DNA of 64,000 nt from Micromonospora polyrhachis (lineage in GTDB: Bacteria > Actinomycetota > Actinomycetes > Mycobacteriales > Micromonosporaceae): positions 6,832,501 to 6,896,500 of the forward strand of contig NZ_JACHJW010000001.1 of the NCBI RefSeq assembly GCF_014203835.1, given 5' to 3'. The notes under the pieces are model-generated. The model searched no databases and had not been told where the DNA came from. It worked only from the letters and a program-made list of their open reading frames with translations. Shown one piece after another: positions 7,997 to 18,100 of this stretch; within the stretch, counting starts at the first letter, position 1, and each line of letters starts with the position of its first letter. The position numbers and the translations under genes are program-made.

Positions 7997-9733
7997 TTGT
8001 CCTGCCTGTCCTGGCGTCACCTCGTGGTGGTCTGCTCGATGCTCGGCGGCCTGGCCTTCGCCGCCATCGGGACGCTGGTGTCCCAGCCAGTGCTGAAGGG
8101 CGGTCCGGTCGAGATCGCGTTACACGGCTTCGGGGCGCTGGCGATCGTCAGCGGCGCACTGGTGTGGCTCCGCTCCCCCGCGCCCCGGATCGGTCGACTC
8201 CTGCTACTGCTGGGCACCTCCTACTATCTGGGGGATCTGCGGGCCAGTTCCGACCAGACCCGGTTCGCGATCGGCTTCTGCCTGGCCTACCTGTGGACCG
8301 CGATGGTCGGGCACATCGCCCTGGCCCTGCCGAGCGGACGGGTCACCGGCATCCCGGCCCGGCTGCTGGTGGTGGCCTGCTACCTAGGCGCGGTCTGCAC
8401 CCAGGTCGGCCGCTACGTCACCGAGGCTCCCCAGCCACCGTGGTGGTGGAACGTCGCCCCCGGGCCAAACACCGGCTGGGCCAAGGCGAGCAGCTTCGTC
8501 TACATCCTGCTGGCCCTGGCCGTGCTGCTGTTGCTGGGCCGCCGGTGGACATCCGCGACGATGCTCCGCCGCCGGCAGGCCACCGCGATGTGGATCGCGG
8601 CCGGGGTGGCCGGGTGTGCCGGCATCGCCGCCGCGATCGTGGCCGCGTTCGGCGCACCGACCGAGGTCCGCGTGGGTATCCTGCTCGTCGCCCTGACGGT
8701 CGACCTGGTGGTCATCCCGCTGGTCGTACTGGCCCGCCGGATCCATCAGGAGGTAGCGCAGGGACGCGCGGCACGGGCCATGCTCGACCTCGAACGGAGC
8801 CAGCCGCTCGATCCACATCCGATCCGCCTGCAACACGCACTCGCCGAGGCGATGGGCGACCCGACGCTGACCATCACCTATCCGACCACGGGGCTGCCCC
8901 ACTCCCCGGTCGGCATCGGCCCGTCGCCACCGGGCCGGGCCGTCACCCCGATCCAACGTCGGGGAACACTTGTCGCCCTGGTGGAACACGACGCGACGCT
9001 GATGGAACAGCATCGGGTGGTCGAGGCGGCCATCGGCGTCGCCGGCCTGGCCATCGAGAACGCCCAACTCCACGCCGTGCAGCAGGAGCAGACCGAGGAG
9101 CTACGCCGGTCCCGTACGCGACTGTCGACCGCCGCCTACGAGGAGCGGCACCGCATCCAGCGCGACCTGCACGACGGAGCCCAGCAGCAGTTGTACGCCG
9201 TACTGCTGCTGCTCGACGTGGCCCGGCACCACCTGACGGGGGCCACGCCGGACGCCACCACGGCCGGGGTCACCGTCGGTCAGGCCCACACGGTTCTCCA
9301 CAACGCGATCGCGACGCTGCGGAACTTGACCCAGGGCATCTACCCGGCCGAACTCGTCACCCACGGTCTCATCGCCGCCATCGAACACCTGACCGACCTC
9401 TCCGCCGTGCCGGTACGCGTGGACGTGGCCGCCGGCCGGTGGCCACAACACATCGAGTTGACCGCGTACTTCCTCGTCGCCGAGGCGCTGGCCAACGCGT
9501 ACAAGCACGCCGGGGCCAACCGGGTCGACCTGACGGTCCGGCCCGATGGCTCCCGGCTCGTCGTCGAGATCGCCGACGACGGCCGGGGTGGGGCTGCCGG
9601 CCACCCCGGCTCCGGGCTCAGCGGACTGCACGACCGCGTGGCGGCGGCTGGCGGCACGCTCACCGTGACCAGTCCACCCGGCCGGGGAACCCGGCTGCGG
9701 GCAGTGCTACCAGTGGAGGAACCGTGCGGGTAG
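7997..9733 (+). CDS. membrane sensor histidine kinase, NarL/HisKA_3 type
   Basis: A 578-residue kinase. About eight hydrophobic segments fill residues 10-250, then a linker, a HisKA_3 phosphoacceptor region (YEERHRIQRDLHDGAQQQL, with the His in RDLHDG) and an HATPase domain ending with DDGRGG and a GLSGLHDRV ATP-lid motif. It should autophosphorylate and pass phosphate to the response regulator encoded next, whose start overlaps this stop by 10 bases. TTG at 7997 is taken because GGAG at 7988-7991 is well placed; an ATG at 8039 is the alternative. The signal is unknown; no extracellular sensor domain is evident, so sensing within the membrane is likely. Confidence 0.85.
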   Translation: MSCLSWRHLVVVCSMLGGLAFAAIGTLVSQPVLKGGPVEIALHGFGALAIVSGALVWLRSPAPRIGRLLLLLGTSYYLGDLRASSDQTRFAIGFCLAYLWTAMVGHIALALPSGRVTGIPARLLVVACYLGAVCTQVGRYVTEAPQPPWWWNVAPGPNTGWAKASSFVYILLALAVLLLLGRRWTSATMLRRRQATAMWIAAGVAGCAGIAAAIVAAFGAPTEVRVGILLVALTVDLVVIPLVVLARRIHQEVAQGRAARAMLDLERSQPLDPHPIRLQHALAEAMGDPTLTITYPTTGLPHSPVGIGPSPPGRAVTPIQRRGTLVALVEHDATLMEQHRVVEAAIGVAGLAIENAQLHAVQQEQTEELRRSRTRLSTAAYEERHRIQRDLHDGAQQQLYAVLLLLDVARHHLTGATPDATTAGVTVGQAHTVLHNAIATLRNLTQGIYPAELVTHGLIAAIEHLTDLSAVPVRVDVAAGRWPQHIELTAYFLVAEALANAYKHAGANRVDLTVRPDGSRLVVEIADDGRGGAAGHPGSGLSGLHDRVAAAGGTLTVTSPPGRGTRLRAVLPVEEPCG

Positions 9734-10428
9734 GCATCATCGAGGATCAGCCCCTGCTCCAGGACGTCCTCGCCGCCGGACTGACCGGCCGGGGCGTCAC
9801 CGTGGTCGGACGGGCCCGAGACGCGGCCGGGGCGCTCCGCTTCGTGGCGCAGACCGCACCGGACGTGCTGCTACTCGACATCCGGCTGCCGCCCAGCTAT
9901 TCCGACGAGGGTCTACGCATCGCCGAGGTGGTACGGGAACGTCATCCCACGGTCGGTCTCCTCGTCCTGTCCTCGTACGCCGAGGTCTCCTTCGCCCAAC
10001 GCCTGCTGAGCATGCAGGACGACTCCCGGGCGGTGGGCTACCTGCTGAAGGAGCGGGTTGGTGATCTGGACGAGCTGGTCGAGGCGATCCGCCGGATCGC
10101 CGACGGCGAGGTGGTCATCGACCGGCAACTGATCAACCGACTGCTGTCACGTCGGCGCAGCACCGACCCACTGGAGCGGCTCAGCCCGCACGAGCGTCGG
10201 ATCCTGGCGCTGGTCGCCGAGGGCCGGTCCAACCTGGGAATCGCCCAGCAGATGGAGTGCCGGATCAGCACCGTCGAGAAACACCTCACCGCGATCACCC
10301 ACAAGTTGGGCCTGGGTGGAATCGACGAACCGGCCCGCCGCGGTGTCAACGTACGGGTGCTCGCCACGCTCGCCTTTCTCCGTGGTGCCGCCAACGAGCC
10401 GGCGAGCCGGCCGGTCGGGCTGCACTGA
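9724..10428 (+). CDS. NarL/LuxR-type response regulator
   Basis: A 234-residue regulator. The receiver has the acidic pair in IIEDQPLLQ, the phospho-acceptor Asp in LLLDIRLP and the conserved Lys in YLLKERV. The C-terminal LuxR-type HTH is RRILALVAEGRSNLGIAQQM...STVEKHLTAITHKLGL. GTG at 9724 lies inside the last codons of the kinase gene, so translation is probably coupled. The receiver carries an extra PPSYSDEGLR loop typical of the actinobacterial kinase/regulator pairs of this class. Targets cannot be seen; the secreted protein gene 180 bases downstream is a possible one. Confidence 0.9.
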   Translation: MRVGIIEDQPLLQDVLAAGLTGRGVTVVGRARDAAGALRFVAQTAPDVLLLDIRLPPSYSDEGLRIAEVVRERHPTVGLLVLSSYAEVSFAQRLLSMQDDSRAVGYLLKERVGDLDELVEAIRRIADGEVVIDRQLINRLLSRRRSTDPLERLSPHERRILALVAEGRSNLGIAQQMECRISTVEKHLTAITHKLGLGGIDEPARRGVNVRVLATLAFLRGAANEPASRPVGLH

Positions 10429-10609
10429 CGCGTCCGACCGTCGGCGGGTCGGCGGGTCGGGACACCACCGGGTTTTCCGACCATCCGGATACGGGATTCC
10501 ACCGCCGACCGGCACGGTTTCCCCCGTCGTCGGGATGGTCGGCAGCGACAAGGCTGGGAGCAGCCCGGATTCGGGCTGGTAGATCCGACACGATCTGGAG
10601 GAGAGCCAC

Positions 10610-11122
10610 ATGAGCTTCCGCCCCGCCGCCGTACTGAAACGAGCTGCCCTACTCCTGGCCACGGCCGTGCTGGCCACCGGAGCCGTCGGCGTCGCCGCCG
10701 CACCGGCCAGCGCCGGCCCGATCGGGTCCTGCAAGGACCTGCGCAGTTTCGTCCTCGACTTCCGCACCGGTGGGGACGACCTGCGCTACAACTCCGAGGT
10801 CATCATCTGGCTCACCACCACCTCGGGCAGCACCCTGGAGCTTCAGCACGTCTGGGGTCCATTCGGCGGCAACAGCAGCACGTCCCGGACCGTGACGTTC
10901 CAGAACCCCAACTGGACCGTCAACTCCTGCACCGTCACCGGGGCGAAGCTGCGGTTGGTCTCCCACCCGGAGTGGCACCAGACCGCAGACAACTGGAACA
11001 TGGACGGTTTCGCCCTCTACGGCTACTCGGCCACCGGCGCGTACGGGTACCACGTCTCCGCCGTGGGCGCTCCGGTGAAGCGGTTCACCGGTAGCGACCC
11101 GTGGTGGACGGTCGTGGGCTGA
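10610..11122 (+). CDS. small secreted protein, unknown function
   Basis: A 170-residue protein with a clear Sec signal: basic MSFRPAAVLKRA, hydrophobic ALLLATAVLATGAVGVAA and an APASAGP cleavage region near residue 35. The mature part of about 135 residues has two Cys (SCKDLRS and VNSCTVTG) that could form one disulfide, and is rich in Trp, Thr and aromatic residues (WGPFGGNSSTS, WHQTADNWNMDGF), suggesting a beta-sandwich. AGGAGAG precedes ATG at 10610. I do not recognise a family; a lectin-like or glycan-binding role is only a guess from composition. A strong hairpin follows the stop. Confidence 0.7.
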   Translation: MSFRPAAVLKRAALLLATAVLATGAVGVAAAPASAGPIGSCKDLRSFVLDFRTGGDDLRYNSEVIIWLTTTSGSTLELQHVWGPFGGNSSTSRTVTFQNPNWTVNSCTVTGAKLRLVSHPEWHQTADNWNMDGFALYGYSATGAYGYHVSAVGAPVKRFTGSDPWWTVVG

Positions 11123-11147
11123 TCAGCCGCTACGGCTTTTCTCCGGG

Positions 11148-11180
11148 GCGTACCACCGCCGCCAGTTGGCGGTGGTACGC
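11148..11180. terminator. strong hairpin, bidirectional terminator
   Basis: GCGTACCACCGCC (11148-11160) and GGCGGTGGTACGC (11168-11180) form a perfect 13-bp stem with a 7-base loop. It lies between the end of the secreted protein gene and the end of the convergent phosphopantetheinyl transferase gene. Confidence 0.8.
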
Positions 11181-11229
11181 CTTCGGCGGTCCGCGATCGC
11201 GGGCGTCCGACCTTCCCCGGATCCCCGGT

Positions 11230-11889
11230 TCAACGGGTCGGCACCGCGATCGCGGTACAGACCAGTCCGTCCCGCACCAGCCATCGACCGGTGAACCCCG
11301 ACACGGTCTGGCCGGCCACCACCGGGCCGGGTACGAGCAGTCGGGCCGCGAAGCCATCCGCTCCTGAGTCCATGGTCAACACGGCGTCCTCGAAGCCCAG
11401 CCACCGCTGGGTCAGCGGAAACCACGCCTTGTAGACGGACTCCTTCGCGCTGAACAGCAGCCGGTCCCAGTGCACGTCGGGCCGGGCCTCGGCCAGCCGC
11501 CGCAACGCGTCGCGTTCCTCGGGCAGCGAGATAGCGTCCAGCACCCCGTCCGGCAGCGGCTCGTGTGGCTCCGCGTCGATACCGACGGTCACAACCTCGG
11601 TGGCGCGACCCACCACGGCTGCCCGGTAACCGGCGCAGTGGGTCATGCTGCCGACCGTGCCGTCCGGCCACAGGGGAGCGCCGCGCAGGCCGCGCAGGAT
11701 CGGTCCGGCCGGCACTCCGAGCGCGATCAACGCCCGGCGGGCACAGGCGCGGACGGTGGTGAACTCCTGGCGCCGTTTGTCGACCGCCTTGGCCACCAGT
11801 TCCTCCTCCTGCGGAAACAGCTGGGCTCCCACCTCGTCCTCGAACGCCTCGACGACCACCACCGTCGTCGGCAGGATCTGCTCGATCAT
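11230..11889 (-). CDS. 4'-phosphopantetheinyl transferase, EntD/Sfp type
   Basis: A 219-residue enzyme that would move phosphopantetheine from CoA onto a Ser of carrier proteins in polyketide, nonribosomal peptide or siderophore assembly. The Mg-binding motif is in GIDAEPHEPL, the catalytic patch is FSAKESVYKAW, and MTHCAGYRAAVV matches the conserved substrate-side motif. ATG at 11889 is two bases after the stop of the metallophosphoesterase gene; GTG at 11895 overlapping that stop is equally possible. The pair forms a leftward operon. It may serve carrier proteins encoded elsewhere, since none is seen in this window. Confidence 0.85.
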   Translation of the reverse strand: MIEQILPTTVVVVEAFEDEVGAQLFPQEEELVAKAVDKRRQEFTTVRACARRALIALGVPAGPILRGLRGAPLWPDGTVGSMTHCAGYRAAVVGRATEVVTVGIDAEPHEPLPDGVLDAISLPEERDALRRLAEARPDVHWDRLLFSAKESVYKAWFPLTQRWLGFEDAVLTMDSGADGFAARLLVPGPVVAGQTVSGFTGRWLVRDGLVCTAIAVPTR

Positions 11890-11891
11890 CG

Positions 11892-12731
11892 TCACGCCCC
11901 GTGGGTCGGCAGGATCTGCCGGAGTTGACCTGGCGCGCTGGCCCGTCGACGCCACTCCCGTGGATAGCCCACCGAGACCTCCTCGAAGCGCACCCCGTCC
12001 TGCCAGGTGGTACGGGGAATGTGCAGATGTCCGTACACCACCGCTGTCGCGTCGAAGCGCAGGTGCCAGTCAGCGGTGTGTTCCGTACCGCACCACTGGG
12101 CGAACACCGGGTACCGCAGGACCTCGGTGGGATGGCGGACCAGCGGGAAGTGGTTGACCAGCACGGTCGGCAGGGTGGGATCGCGTTCCGCGAGTCGCCG
12201 TTCGGTCAGTGTCACCCGATGCCGACACCACTGCGCACGGCTCGGGTACGGGTCCGGATGCAGCAGGAACTCGTCGGCACAGACCACGCCCTCGTCGTAC
12301 GCCCGAGCCAGCGCCTCCTCCCTGGTGGTGATGCCGTCGGGCAGGAACGAGTAGTCGTAGAGCACGAACAGCGGGGCCACGGTGACGGCAGCACCGTCCG
12401 GTCCTCGCCACACCGGGTACGGATCCTCCGGTGTGATTACACCCAGCCCGCGGCAGAGTTCCACCAGGTGCTGGTAGCGCTGCTCGCCCCGAAGCTGCAC
12501 CGGGTCCCTCGACGGGGTCCACAGCTCGTGGTTGCCCGGCGCCCAGACCACCCGGGCGAACCGCTGGCTGAGTAGCCGTAACGCCCACTCGATGTCGGCC
12601 ACCAGCTCGCCGACATCCCCGGCCACGAGCAACCAGTCGTCGGGTGAGCGGGGGCGCAGTCGTTCGACGATCTCGCGATTCTCCGGATAGGCGACGTGCA
12701 GGTCGCTGATGGCCAGCAGTGCCCCGCTCAT
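11892..12731 (-). CDS. metallophosphoesterase
   Basis: A 279-residue calcineurin-like phosphoesterase. The two-metal motifs are present in order: LAISDLHVAY, VAGDVGE, APGNHELW, LVNHFPLV and VYGHLHIPR. Substrates of this family range from nucleotides to protein phosphate and cannot be told here. ATG at 12731 starts right before the first motif; the frame is open to 12791 but has no better start. It is the first gene of a two-gene leftward operon with the phosphopantetheinyl transferase, so an accessory role in carrier-protein or CoA-phosphate turnover is possible but is inference. Confidence 0.85.
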   Translation of the reverse strand: MSGALLAISDLHVAYPENREIVERLRPRSPDDWLLVAGDVGELVADIEWALRLLSQRFARVVWAPGNHELWTPSRDPVQLRGEQRYQHLVELCRGLGVITPEDPYPVWRGPDGAAVTVAPLFVLYDYSFLPDGITTREEALARAYDEGVVCADEFLLHPDPYPSRAQWCRHRVTLTERRLAERDPTLPTVLVNHFPLVRHPTEVLRYPVFAQWCGTEHTADWHLRFDATAVVYGHLHIPRTTWQDGVRFEEVSVGYPREWRRRASAPGQLRQILPTHGA

Positions 12732-12913
12732 GACCGCTCGACCGTCCGCCCTGGGCTCCACCGGCGACACTGCGCGGACGGCATTGATCACCTTAACCTT
12801 GATGTCCGTGGCTGGCCGCGACGGGCCGGGAAGTCAAGGATATGTCGTCGGTCGTCGTGTGCTCCAACCCGTCGCCGGGGCCGGCGGGACGAGCGCAGGC
12901 CGAGTCCTGTGGG

Positions 12914-14224
12914 TCAGGGCGTCGGGCTCGATGCGACCGTACGGTGGTAGCCGCTCAACAGTGCGAAGTCACGACACTGCCCGCCGCCTCCGGTGCCGGC
13001 CAGTGGCGCACCGGCCCGTTGGCAGGTGACCCGCATGCTGATCACCCGACCGGCGGGAACCTCGATGGGCGAGACCATGTGGTAGTCGAGGTCCCGGAAG
13101 TTGTTCAGGGCCACGGTGAGCACGACGGTGCCGTCCACAACGAGGTCGAGCCGCCCCTCGTCGCCCTGCGGGTTCTGCAGGAAGATGTCGGTGAGCACGA
13201 ACGTCCGCCGCGACGGAACCGTGTACTGGTCGGTGCGGCTGGCCCCCGTGCCCGTCGTGGTCTGCAACCGGCGGGCGAACGCCTGGGCACCGGGCGGTAC
13301 GCCCGGTAGCGGTGGGGTGGGTGCGACGCTGGGGGCGGCGGTCGGAGTCGGCCGGCCCGCGCCGCCGTTGGCCCCACCTGGACCAGCGGCCTCGACCGCC
13401 TTCTGCGCCTTCTCGTTGGCCTCGTTGGCCTTCTGCGCGATCGGCGCGAGCTGCTCCTGGGTCGCCTCCTTGGCCGCCGTCTTCACCGCTGGCCGCAGCA
13501 GGGCGAACCACAGGCCGGTCAACAGCAGCAGCAGGACAACCAGCGCTGCCAGTAGCCGACCGAGGTTGTTCGGCAGGATCGGAGGCTGCACGGTGGCCGC
13601 GTCCAGGGCCGCCGGGGGTGCGTCGTCGGGGGTCACCACCACCTGGAACGGGAGAGTGACCGGGTGTCCCCGCCACAGCATCCGGCGCGGCTTGACCCGC
13701 AACTTGACGAACGCCGCCTGCCCGGGGTTGATGGTCAGGTTTTCGGGCTGGGTACGGAACCGCAACCGGTCGTCAGGGTCGGTCGCGGTGAGCGCAACCT
13801 GGACCGGGGTGTTGCTCCGGTTGTCGATCGCCACCTCGTGCTGGGCACCCCACCGCCCCTTCGAGGTGCGCGGGACGATCTCCGCCGTGGTGTCCACGAA
13901 GGGCAGGACGTGCACCGTCCCCTCCGGCACGGTCAGGTCCTCCGGATGCTCCGTGGGCACCACGCGCAGGGCGTACGGCAACTCACCGGCCGGCACCTGG
14001 GCGGAGCGCGGTGGCCGGAAGTGGACCGACACCCGCTCGGAGGTACCCGGGTAGACGGAGACCACGGACGGTTCGACCGTCGTCCACGCGGCGACGTCGC
14101 CGACCACCTCCACCACGTACGACTCGACGATGGAGCCGTCGTTGCGGATCTCCAGCAGGCACCCGGCCTCTTCCCCCGGAGTTACCTCCACGGAGATCGG
14201 GTCCAGGTTGGCAACCGTGGTCAT
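12914..14224 (-). CDS. CIS-associated single-pass membrane protein with Ig-like repeats ("hydrolytic protein" family)
   Basis: A 436-residue protein with no signal peptide. Residues 1-215 form two beta-sandwich segments of the alpha-mannosidase/COG1470 type (VEVTPGEEAGCLLEIRNDG; EVAIDNRSNTPVQVALTAT). One membrane segment follows (LLAALVVLLLLLTGLWFALL), then an Ala/Glu coiled stretch, a Pro-rich linker and a C-terminal beta domain. The name hydrolytic protein is traditional; no catalytic motif is visible. Similar genes sit beside contractile injection systems in Streptomyces. Here it is divergent from the CIS regulator gene at 14364, which fits a role in anchoring or sensing at the membrane. 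Confidence 0.65.
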   Translation of the reverse strand: MTTVANLDPISVEVTPGEEAGCLLEIRNDGSIVESYVVEVVGDVAAWTTVEPSVVSVYPGTSERVSVHFRPPRSAQVPAGELPYALRVVPTEHPEDLTVPEGTVHVLPFVDTTAEIVPRTSKGRWGAQHEVAIDNRSNTPVQVALTATDPDDRLRFRTQPENLTINPGQAAFVKLRVKPRRMLWRGHPVTLPFQVVVTPDDAPPAALDAATVQPPILPNNLGRLLAALVVLLLLLTGLWFALLRPAVKTAAKEATQEQLAPIAQKANEANEKAQKAVEAAGPGGANGGAGRPTPTAAPSVAPTPPLPGVPPGAQAFARRLQTTTGTGASRTDQYTVPSRRTFVLTDIFLQNPQGDEGRLDLVVDGTVVLTVALNNFRDLDYHMVSPIEVPAGRVISMRVTCQRAGAPLAGTGGGGQCRDFALLSGYHRTVASSPTP

Positions 14225-14363
14225 GGCGTGACCCTAGGAACATCGACAGCCGGCGGTGGCAGCCGGAGAGGAAGACCTAAGGGCAATCCGGATGGCCCGT
14301 TGAGCCCACGTTAACTGCACGGTTGGTACGCACCGAAATACTGACCGACAGTTCACGTCAGGG

Positions 14364-14999
14364 ATGGGGGACGAAGTGGATCGCATACCTGTCTATCTGT
14401 CGGCAACCGACATGATTTCACGCGCCGGGCTGGTCAGCCAGTTACGACCCCGACCGGAGGTCCTGGTGCTCGCCGAGGAGGAACTGGCCCAAGCCCGGGT
14501 AGGCATCGTGATGAGCGACAGCATCGACGATCCGACGTTGCAGACCCTGCGCGTCCTGCGTTCCCGAGGGGTCCCCGCGCTGGTGCTGGTGGTCACACAG
14601 GTGGACGACGCGGGGCTGGTCGCGGCGGTGGAGAACGGGGTGGCCGGTCTGGTCCGTCGGGCCGAGGCGAACGCCGACCGGCTGGTCGGTGTCATACACG
14701 CCGCTGCGGCCGGGGACGGGTCGGTACCGCCGGACCTGCTCGGGCGGCTGCTGCAACAGGTCGGTGCCCTTCAGCGCAACGTGCTCGGCCCCCGGGGCAT
14801 CTCCTTCTCCGGCCTCGCCGACCGGGAGGTCGAGGTGCTGCGACTGGTGGCCGAGGGATTGGACACCGCGGAGATAGCCGCCAAGCTGTCCTACTCGCAA
14901 CGGACGATCAAGAACGTGCTGCACGACGTCACCAGCCGGCTACACCTGCGCAATCGCTCGCACGCGGTGGCGTACGCGCTACGCAACGGACTGATCTGA
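14364..14999 (+). CDS. LuxR-type regulator with degenerate receiver, likely CIS regulator
   Basis: A 211-residue protein with an N-terminal receiver-like fold and a clear C-terminal LuxR HTH (REVEVLRLVAEGLDTAEIAAKLSYSQRTIKNVLHDV). The receiver lacks the usual acidic pair: the motif place reads VYLSATDMISRAGL. The phospho-acceptor place reads IVMSDSIDD and is uncertain, so control by ordinary phosphotransfer is doubtful. Orthologous LuxR-type genes stand at the head of Streptomyces CIS clusters. ATG at 14364 is preceded by AGGGATGGGGG. It faces away from the membrane-protein gene at 12914-14224 and precedes the CIS genes, so it probably controls both. Confidence 0.75.
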   Translation: MGDEVDRIPVYLSATDMISRAGLVSQLRPRPEVLVLAEEELAQARVGIVMSDSIDDPTLQTLRVLRSRGVPALVLVVTQVDDAGLVAAVENGVAGLVRRAEANADRLVGVIHAAAAGDGSVPPDLLGRLLQQVGALQRNVLGPRGISFSGLADREVEVLRLVAEGLDTAEIAAKLSYSQRTIKNVLHDVTSRLHLRNRSHAVAYALRNGLI

Positions 15000-15133
15000 T
15001 CCGGCACGACGGCCATCCCTCGCGAGCTGCCCGATGGGGCAATGGCAGCTGCCCTCATTCCGGCACCGCGTGGCGCTACCTGAACGAGTCGCTAGGACCA
15101 CCGTGTGAGGCAGGTCGGACCGCAGGAGGTGTC

Positions 15134-18100
15134 GTGCGCAGGGGGATCCGTCGAGCGATGCCGCTCGTCGTCGTACTGCTCTCCGGTCTGGCGCTGGCGG
15201 GTGCCGCGCCGGTGACCCGGTCGGCACCGCCGGCCGCGCTGCTCGCCGCGCCCGCCGCCACGGGTTACCGGCTCGGCTACACCAGCACCGAGCAGCCCGC
15301 CCTACGGGTGGCGATCCCGGGTCAGTCGGCCCGCCCACTGTTGACCGGAGACGACCGGGGCGATGCCGATCTGGATGCGGACACGCGTGCCGGGATGCTG
15401 GTTTGGGTGAGCCGCCGTGCGGCGGACGCCCCGGCCGATCCTGGTGGGGACCTCTATCTGCGTCGACCGGGCTCGGGGATCGCTCGGTTGACCAGCGGCC
15501 CCGGCGCAGACAGTCAACCGGCGCTGTCGCCAGACGGCCGCCGGGTGGCCTTCGTCTCCGACCGGGGCGGCAGCGCCGACCTCTGGCTGGTGGTGACGGA
15601 CGGGTCGACACCACGGCGGCTCACCGACCACCCCGGCGAGGACATCGGCCCCAGCTGGTCCCCGGACAGTACCCGGATCATGTTCAGCAGCACCCGGGAC
15701 GACCCCGCCGGGGACCTATACGTCCTGGACGTCGCCAGCGGCCGGACCACCCGGCTCACCAGCGACCCGGGGGCCGACACCCAGCCCGCCTGGTCCCCGG
15801 ACGGCACCCGGATCGCATTCACCACCACCCGGTTCGCCCCGGCCGACGGTTCGGGTGCGGCCACCGAGGTGGTGACCATGCCGGCGACCGGCGGTCCGGT
15901 GACCCGGGTCGTACCGGCTCCGTGGGATTCCGCCCAGCCCGCCTGGGCACCGGACAGTCGGCGGATCGCGTTCGTCAGCACCCGGTTCGACAACGCCGGA
16001 GACGTCTACTTGCTCGATCGGGGTACGGTCACCCCGGTCGCCGCCTCGGAGCTGGCAGAGCGGCATCCGGTCTGGCAGGCCAACGAGGTGATCTTCACCG
16101 GGACCGAAGTCGAGCCCTCCACCGACGTGTGGACCGCCGACTCCAACGGGCAGGACCGCCGCGACCGGACAGTACGGCCGGGGTATGACGAGACCGGGCC
16201 GGCGTTCACGGCCGACGGGACCCGTCTCGCCTACAGCGCCGAACAGCCAGCGGGTGGAGCCCGAATCGTCGTCGCCGACGGTGACGGGCGCAACCCGCGG
16301 ATGCTCGCCCCACCCGGCACGCAGGTCGGCGACGAGGACACCGACCCCACCTGGTCCCCCGACGGCACCGCGATCGCGTTCACCCGGCGGCCCGCCGGCC
16401 GGTCACTGCCAACGCGGATCCTGGTGGCCCGGGCCGCTGACGGCCACCTGCTCGGGCAGCTACCGGTGCCACACCACCTGGCCGCCCAGGACACCGAGCC
16501 GGCTTGGTCCCCGGATGGCACCCGGATCGCGATCTCCCGTACCGCCACCCGACGGCAGAGCATCGTCGATCCCACGCTGGTCGACCAACCGTCGTTACCC
16601 GGCCGTGAGTTCACTGTCACCACCCGGGTACGCACCCCGGCGGTGCCGCCCCGACCGGACATCGTCTTCCTGGTCGACAACACCGGCTCCATGGCGGCAC
16701 CCGGAGAGGACGGCAGCAGCGTCATCGAGCAGCTCAAGGCCCGAATCCCCGAGGTCATCGACAGTGTCCGGGCCGACCAGCCGGACGCGCACTTCGCCCT
16801 GGCCACCTTCGGCGGGCAGGGTGATCCGAGGCTCTACGACCCACGGCTGGCGCTGACCGACGTGGACGCCGACATCCAGGCGGCGGTCGACACCCTGGAG
16901 GCGGACAGCGGTTACGGCACCGAGAACTGGTTCTACGCGCTGCGGCAGATAGCCCGCAACGACCGGATCGGTTTCCGGACCGACAGCAGCCGGATCGTCG
17001 TACTGATCAGTGACACCTACAGCATCGACCAGACCACCCCCACCGGGGAACAGATCACCCGGGAGTCACTCGGGGACGAACTGGTCGGGGCCGGGATATC
17101 CCTGATCGGCGTACCAATCACCGGCGCGGGCGGCGAACTGGGGCTGAACTACGACGGGATCGCCGAATCGCTGGCCCAGCAGACCGGCGGCCGACTCACC
17201 CCCAACAGCCAGCCGGGCCAGCTCATCCCGGCGATCAAGGACGCCATCCGGAGCCTGACCCTGACCGTCACCCCGGTTGTCGAGCACTGCGACGACGGGC
17301 TCGACGTCACCTTCACCCCGAACCCGGCGCGGGTACCGGCGGGCGAACCGGCGGTCTTCCAGGAACTGGTGACCGTGGCGTCGGGGGCGACACCCGGTGC
17401 GGTGCTGCGCTGCGTGCTCCGCTTCGACGTCAACGCGCCGCAGCCCGGGTTGGACTCCCGGCAGGACCTGGTCGTCCGGGTGGCCCACCCGGACCATCCC
17501 TTCGTACGGGTAGACGACGTCACCGTGGCGGCGGAGGGCACCGACGGCACCGTGGTGCAATATCAGGCGAGCGCGGTCGACGCCGCTGGTCGGCCGCTGA
17601 TCCCCCGGTGCGAGCCGGCCTCGGGGTCCCGGTTCCCGATCGGGCAGACCGTGGTGACCTGCACCGCGGTCGACTCCGCCGGGCGAAGCTGGCAGGACGT
17701 CGCCACCATCACGGTGCTGGACAAGGACGGTGGCGGTACCCGGATCTGGGTGGTCCGGATCGCCGCGGCCACCCCCGACGCCGTGTCCTTCGGCGACCAG
17801 ATAGACGTCAGCGCCCGGGTGAGCGAGCCGTGCCGGGCCCGTACCGGGGACCGTGGTCCGGCCTGGTCCCCGGACAGTACGGCGCTGGCCTTCACCGACG
17901 GCGGACGACTCGCGACGCTGTGCGTGGTCACTGCCGACGGGACCAATGCCCGTACTCCGCTCTCCGCCGTCGACCAGGCGGATCGGCCGGCGGCCGATCC
18001 GGCGTGGGCACCGGACGGCAGCCGGATCGCCGTCGCGCTGAGCCTTCCCGGACCGGGCCTGGCCGCCGCCTGCGACTGCACCATGCCGTCCTCGATAGTT

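Noticed and set aside
8164-9723. Long in-frame extension upstream of the response regulator
   Set aside because: It lies entirely within the kinase gene in another frame and reads as Arg/Pro-rich noise; GTG at 9724 is the real start.
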